Of a stretch of 64,000 nucleotides of DNA, positions 62,431-64,000 are shown in pieces. The stretch comes from Rhizobium sp. AC27/96 (GTDB lineage Bacteria; Pseudomonadota; Alphaproteobacteria; Rhizobiales; Rhizobiaceae), in assembly GCF_001692325.1 (NCBI RefSeq), contig NZ_LXKN01000018.1, forward strand, positions 806,001-870,000. The letters run 5' to 3'. The stretch's first letter is position 1. Every line of letters starts with the position of its first letter. Position numbers and translations under genes: made by a program. The notes under the pieces were generated by a model. That model saw nothing but the letters and a program-made list of their open reading frames with translations. It had not been told where the DNA came from and made no database searches.

Positions 62431-63179
62431 GCGGGCGCTCCTCCAAGATAGGCGCGCACCACGTCGGCGTCACTCATCACTGCCTTTGGATCACCATCGG
62501 CAATGATCTTGCCGGCATCCATACAGATCAGCCGTTCGACGACCTGCAGCAGGATATGGACCATATGCTCGATCCAGACGATGCCGATGCCGCGGTGCCG
62601 CAATTCGAGAATGGTCTCCACCAGCTCGCTCGCCTCGCCATCAGTCAACCCGCCGCCGATTTCGTCGAGCAGCAGCAGCCGGGGGCCGGTCGCAAGCGCC
62701 CGGGCGAGCTCCAGCCGCTTGCGGTCGAGCAGGCCGAGCGTATCGGCACGGCGATTGGCAACGCCGAGCATGCCGCAGAGCCGCAGGGAATCGGCGACTC
62801 GCTCATAGGCCTCCTCGCGGCTTGATGTTTTGCCATGCGAGGCGGCAACAAAGACATTCTCGAAGGTCGTCATGCCGCTGAAGGGTTTCGGGATCTGATG
62901 GGTTCTGACAAGCCCGGAGCGGCAACGGTCAGCCGCCGTCAGCGCCGTGACGTTCTGGCCGCCAAAGGTGATGGTTCCCGCGTTCAATGGAAATGCACCG
63001 GCCAGCGCGCTCAGGAAAGTCGTCTTGCCGGCACCGTTCGGACCGACGATGCCGACGGCATCGCCTTCGCCCATCGAGAAGTCGAGGTTTTCCAGAACCA
63101 CAAGCGCTCCGAAGCGCTTGTGGATCCCTTTGGCTGACAGGAAATCCTGTCCCGGCCGCTGTTGTTCTCTAACCTGCAC
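62427..63179 (-). CDS. livG: Liv-type ABC importer ATPase (LivG)
   Basis: A 250-residue ATPase with Walker A GPNGAGKTT at 46-54, the LivG-type stretch RCRSGLVRTHQIPKPFSGMTTFENVFVAA and Walker B LLLLDEIGGGLTD. The usual LSGGQ signature is replaced by LGLLDRKR (148-155), a form seen in some Liv-type ATPases. The start is a GTG at 63179, seven bases after the binding-protein stop, with GGATAA as a weak ribosome site. Confidence 0.9.
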   Translation of the reverse strand: MQVREQQRPGQDFLSAKGIHKRFGALVVLENLDFSMGEGDAVGIVGPNGAGKTTFLSALAGAFPLNAGTITFGGQNVTALTAADRCRSGLVRTHQIPKPFSGMTTFENVFVAASHGKTSSREEAYERVADSLRLCGMLGVANRRADTLGLLDRKRLELARALATGPRLLLLDEIGGGLTDGEASELVETILELRHRGIGIVWIEHMVHILLQVVERLICMDAGKIIADGDPKAVMSDADVVRAYLGGAPA

Positions 63180-63185
63180 GATGCG

Positions 63186-64000
63186 TTATCCGTTGTAAGC
63201 GATGAGTTTGGCGCCGACCGGCACGTTCGGATCGGTGGCGTGCTCGGTCACGACATAGTCGAGCGCGAATTTCGAGCCGGCCGGTGCCTTGACCCATTGC
63301 GTGCCGATGATCGGTCCCGGAGAGACGTTGGCGACCGGCCCGCTGGTGAAATCGACCTTGCCGGCGATCGTCGTGGTCTTCAGCGTGCTCATCGCCTTGG
63401 CGACGGCCTCCTTGCTCTTTGCGTCGGAAGCAGCCTTCAGCGCGTCGAAGCCGGCATCAAGCAGCGACAGGCTGGCACCGAGCTGCTGGGTCCATTGCTT
63501 GCCGCTTGCGGCCTCATAACCATCAGCCAGTTCGTTGCCGGAAACACCCGTCAGCGACGACTTGTAGGGGAAGGCCTTGTGCCAGTAGGCGGCGCTGGCG
63601 ATGTTCATGCCGAGATCGCCCAGCGCTTCGATATCCGACGGGAAGAGGCCAGTCTTGGCGACCTGGCAGATCTTGATCTGCTGTGTCAGGCCCTGCTGCG
63701 CCGCCTGCCGCCAGAAGGCCGCGAAATCCGGCGGGATCGGGAAGCTGTTGAAGATTTCGACGCCTTCCTGCCGGAAGAGCGCGATCTGCGAGGAGAAGTC
63801 GGTCGTGCCCGTCTCATAGGCACCGGGGTCGACGATGGTGAAGCCGGCCTTGGCAAGTGCGGGCGCCAGATTGGCGCGGATCGCATTGCCATCGGCATCG
63901 TTCGGATACATGACACCGACCTTCTTGTTGGTCTCGATCAGATTCCATTGCGAAATATAGGTCTTCAGGAATTCACCGACGCCGAAGCCGAAATGGTAGG
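63186..64000 (-). CDS. Liv-type ABC solute-binding protein, N-terminus cut by window edge
   Basis: The minus-strand frame is open from 64000 to a TAA at 63186, about 271 codons; the signal peptide and first lobe lie beyond the edge. Segments such as FLKTYISQWNLIETNKKVGVMYPNDADGN, FNSFPIPPDFAAFWRQAAQQG and GWEAASGKQW-like GYEAASGKQW belong to the type I periplasmic binding fold (LivJ/CouP-like). A methionine at 63911 is internal, not the start. It is the first known gene of the importer, coniferyl-alcohol dehydrogenase and aldehyde dehydrogenase operon, so it probably binds a phenylpropanoid or related aromatic. Confidence 0.9.
   Translation of the reverse strand, partial: YHFGFGVGEFLKTYISQWNLIETNKKVGVMYPNDADGNAIRANLAPALAKAGFTIVDPGAYETGTTDFSSQIALFRQEGVEIFNSFPIPPDFAAFWRQAAQQGLTQQIKICQVAKTGLFPSDIEALGDLGMNIASAAYWHKAFPYKSSLTGVSGNELADGYEAASGKQWTQQLGASLSLLDAGFDALKAASDAKSKEAVAKAMSTLKTTTIAGKVDFTSGPVANVSPGPIIGTQWVKAPAGSKFALDYVVTEHATDPNVPVGAKLIAYNG

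Overview
The window is GC-rich, almost fully coding and dominated by ABC importers with catabolic enzymes and small local regulators (GntR, TetR, MarR, XRE). That density of solute-binding proteins, several with twin-arginine leaders, together with the protein families seen, points to an alphaproteobacterium of the Rhizobiaceae (Rhizobium/Agrobacterium type), probably a chromid, megaplasmid or catabolic part of a chromosome. I see no rRNA, tRNA, CRISPR array, insertion sequence or phage gene. The genus is an inference from gene content.

Left part (1-14370). A DctB-like sensor kinase cut by the left edge lies just downstream of a nitrate/sulfonate/taurine-type ABC importer on the same strand. 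Then come a GNAT acetyltransferase, a secreted alpha/beta hydrolase, and a HlyD + double ATPase + two ABC-2 permease exporter divergent from a TetR regulator, the same module as E. coli cecR-ybhGFSR. A FadR-type GntR regulator and a DapA-family lyase follow.

Middle (14583-38164). A family-5 (peptide/opine/oligosaccharide-type) ABC importer is followed by an enolase-superfamily sugar-acid dehydratase; with the DapA-family enzyme this looks like acid-sugar catabolism. An MFS anion symporter, a KTSC protein and a VOC/TetR pair come next. A BMP-type (nucleoside/nucleobase) importer operon includes an amidase and a CodA-like deaminase. A second DapA-family enzyme, a GntR regulator and a family-1 sugar importer without an ATPase gene precede a PfkB kinase resembling YihV.

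Right part (38165-64000). An ABC exporter is preceded by a leader with a seven-codon reading frame and a terminator-like hairpin. Next is a polar-amino-acid-type importer operon with an MmgE/PrpD protein and an NtaA-type flavin monooxygenase. The glyoxylate-bypass pair (RamB/ScfR-like regulator divergent from isocitrate lyase) follows. Then comes an asparagine module: permease + asparaginase divergent from aspartase, with a GntR regulator and repeated operator-like sites between. The window ends in a phenylpropanoid (lignin monomer) module: MarR regulator, hydroxycinnamoyl-CoA ligase, hydratase/lyase, vanillin-type dehydrogenase, coniferyl-alcohol-dehydrogenase-like SDR, and a LivFGHM-type importer whose binding protein is cut by the right edge.

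I do not see a clearly undescribed system. The best candidates for something new are the leader before the exporter (38197-38387), the CodA-like deaminase with Cys in place of Asp314 linked to an amidase and a BMP importer, and the amino-acid importer + PrpD + flavin monooxygenase operon.
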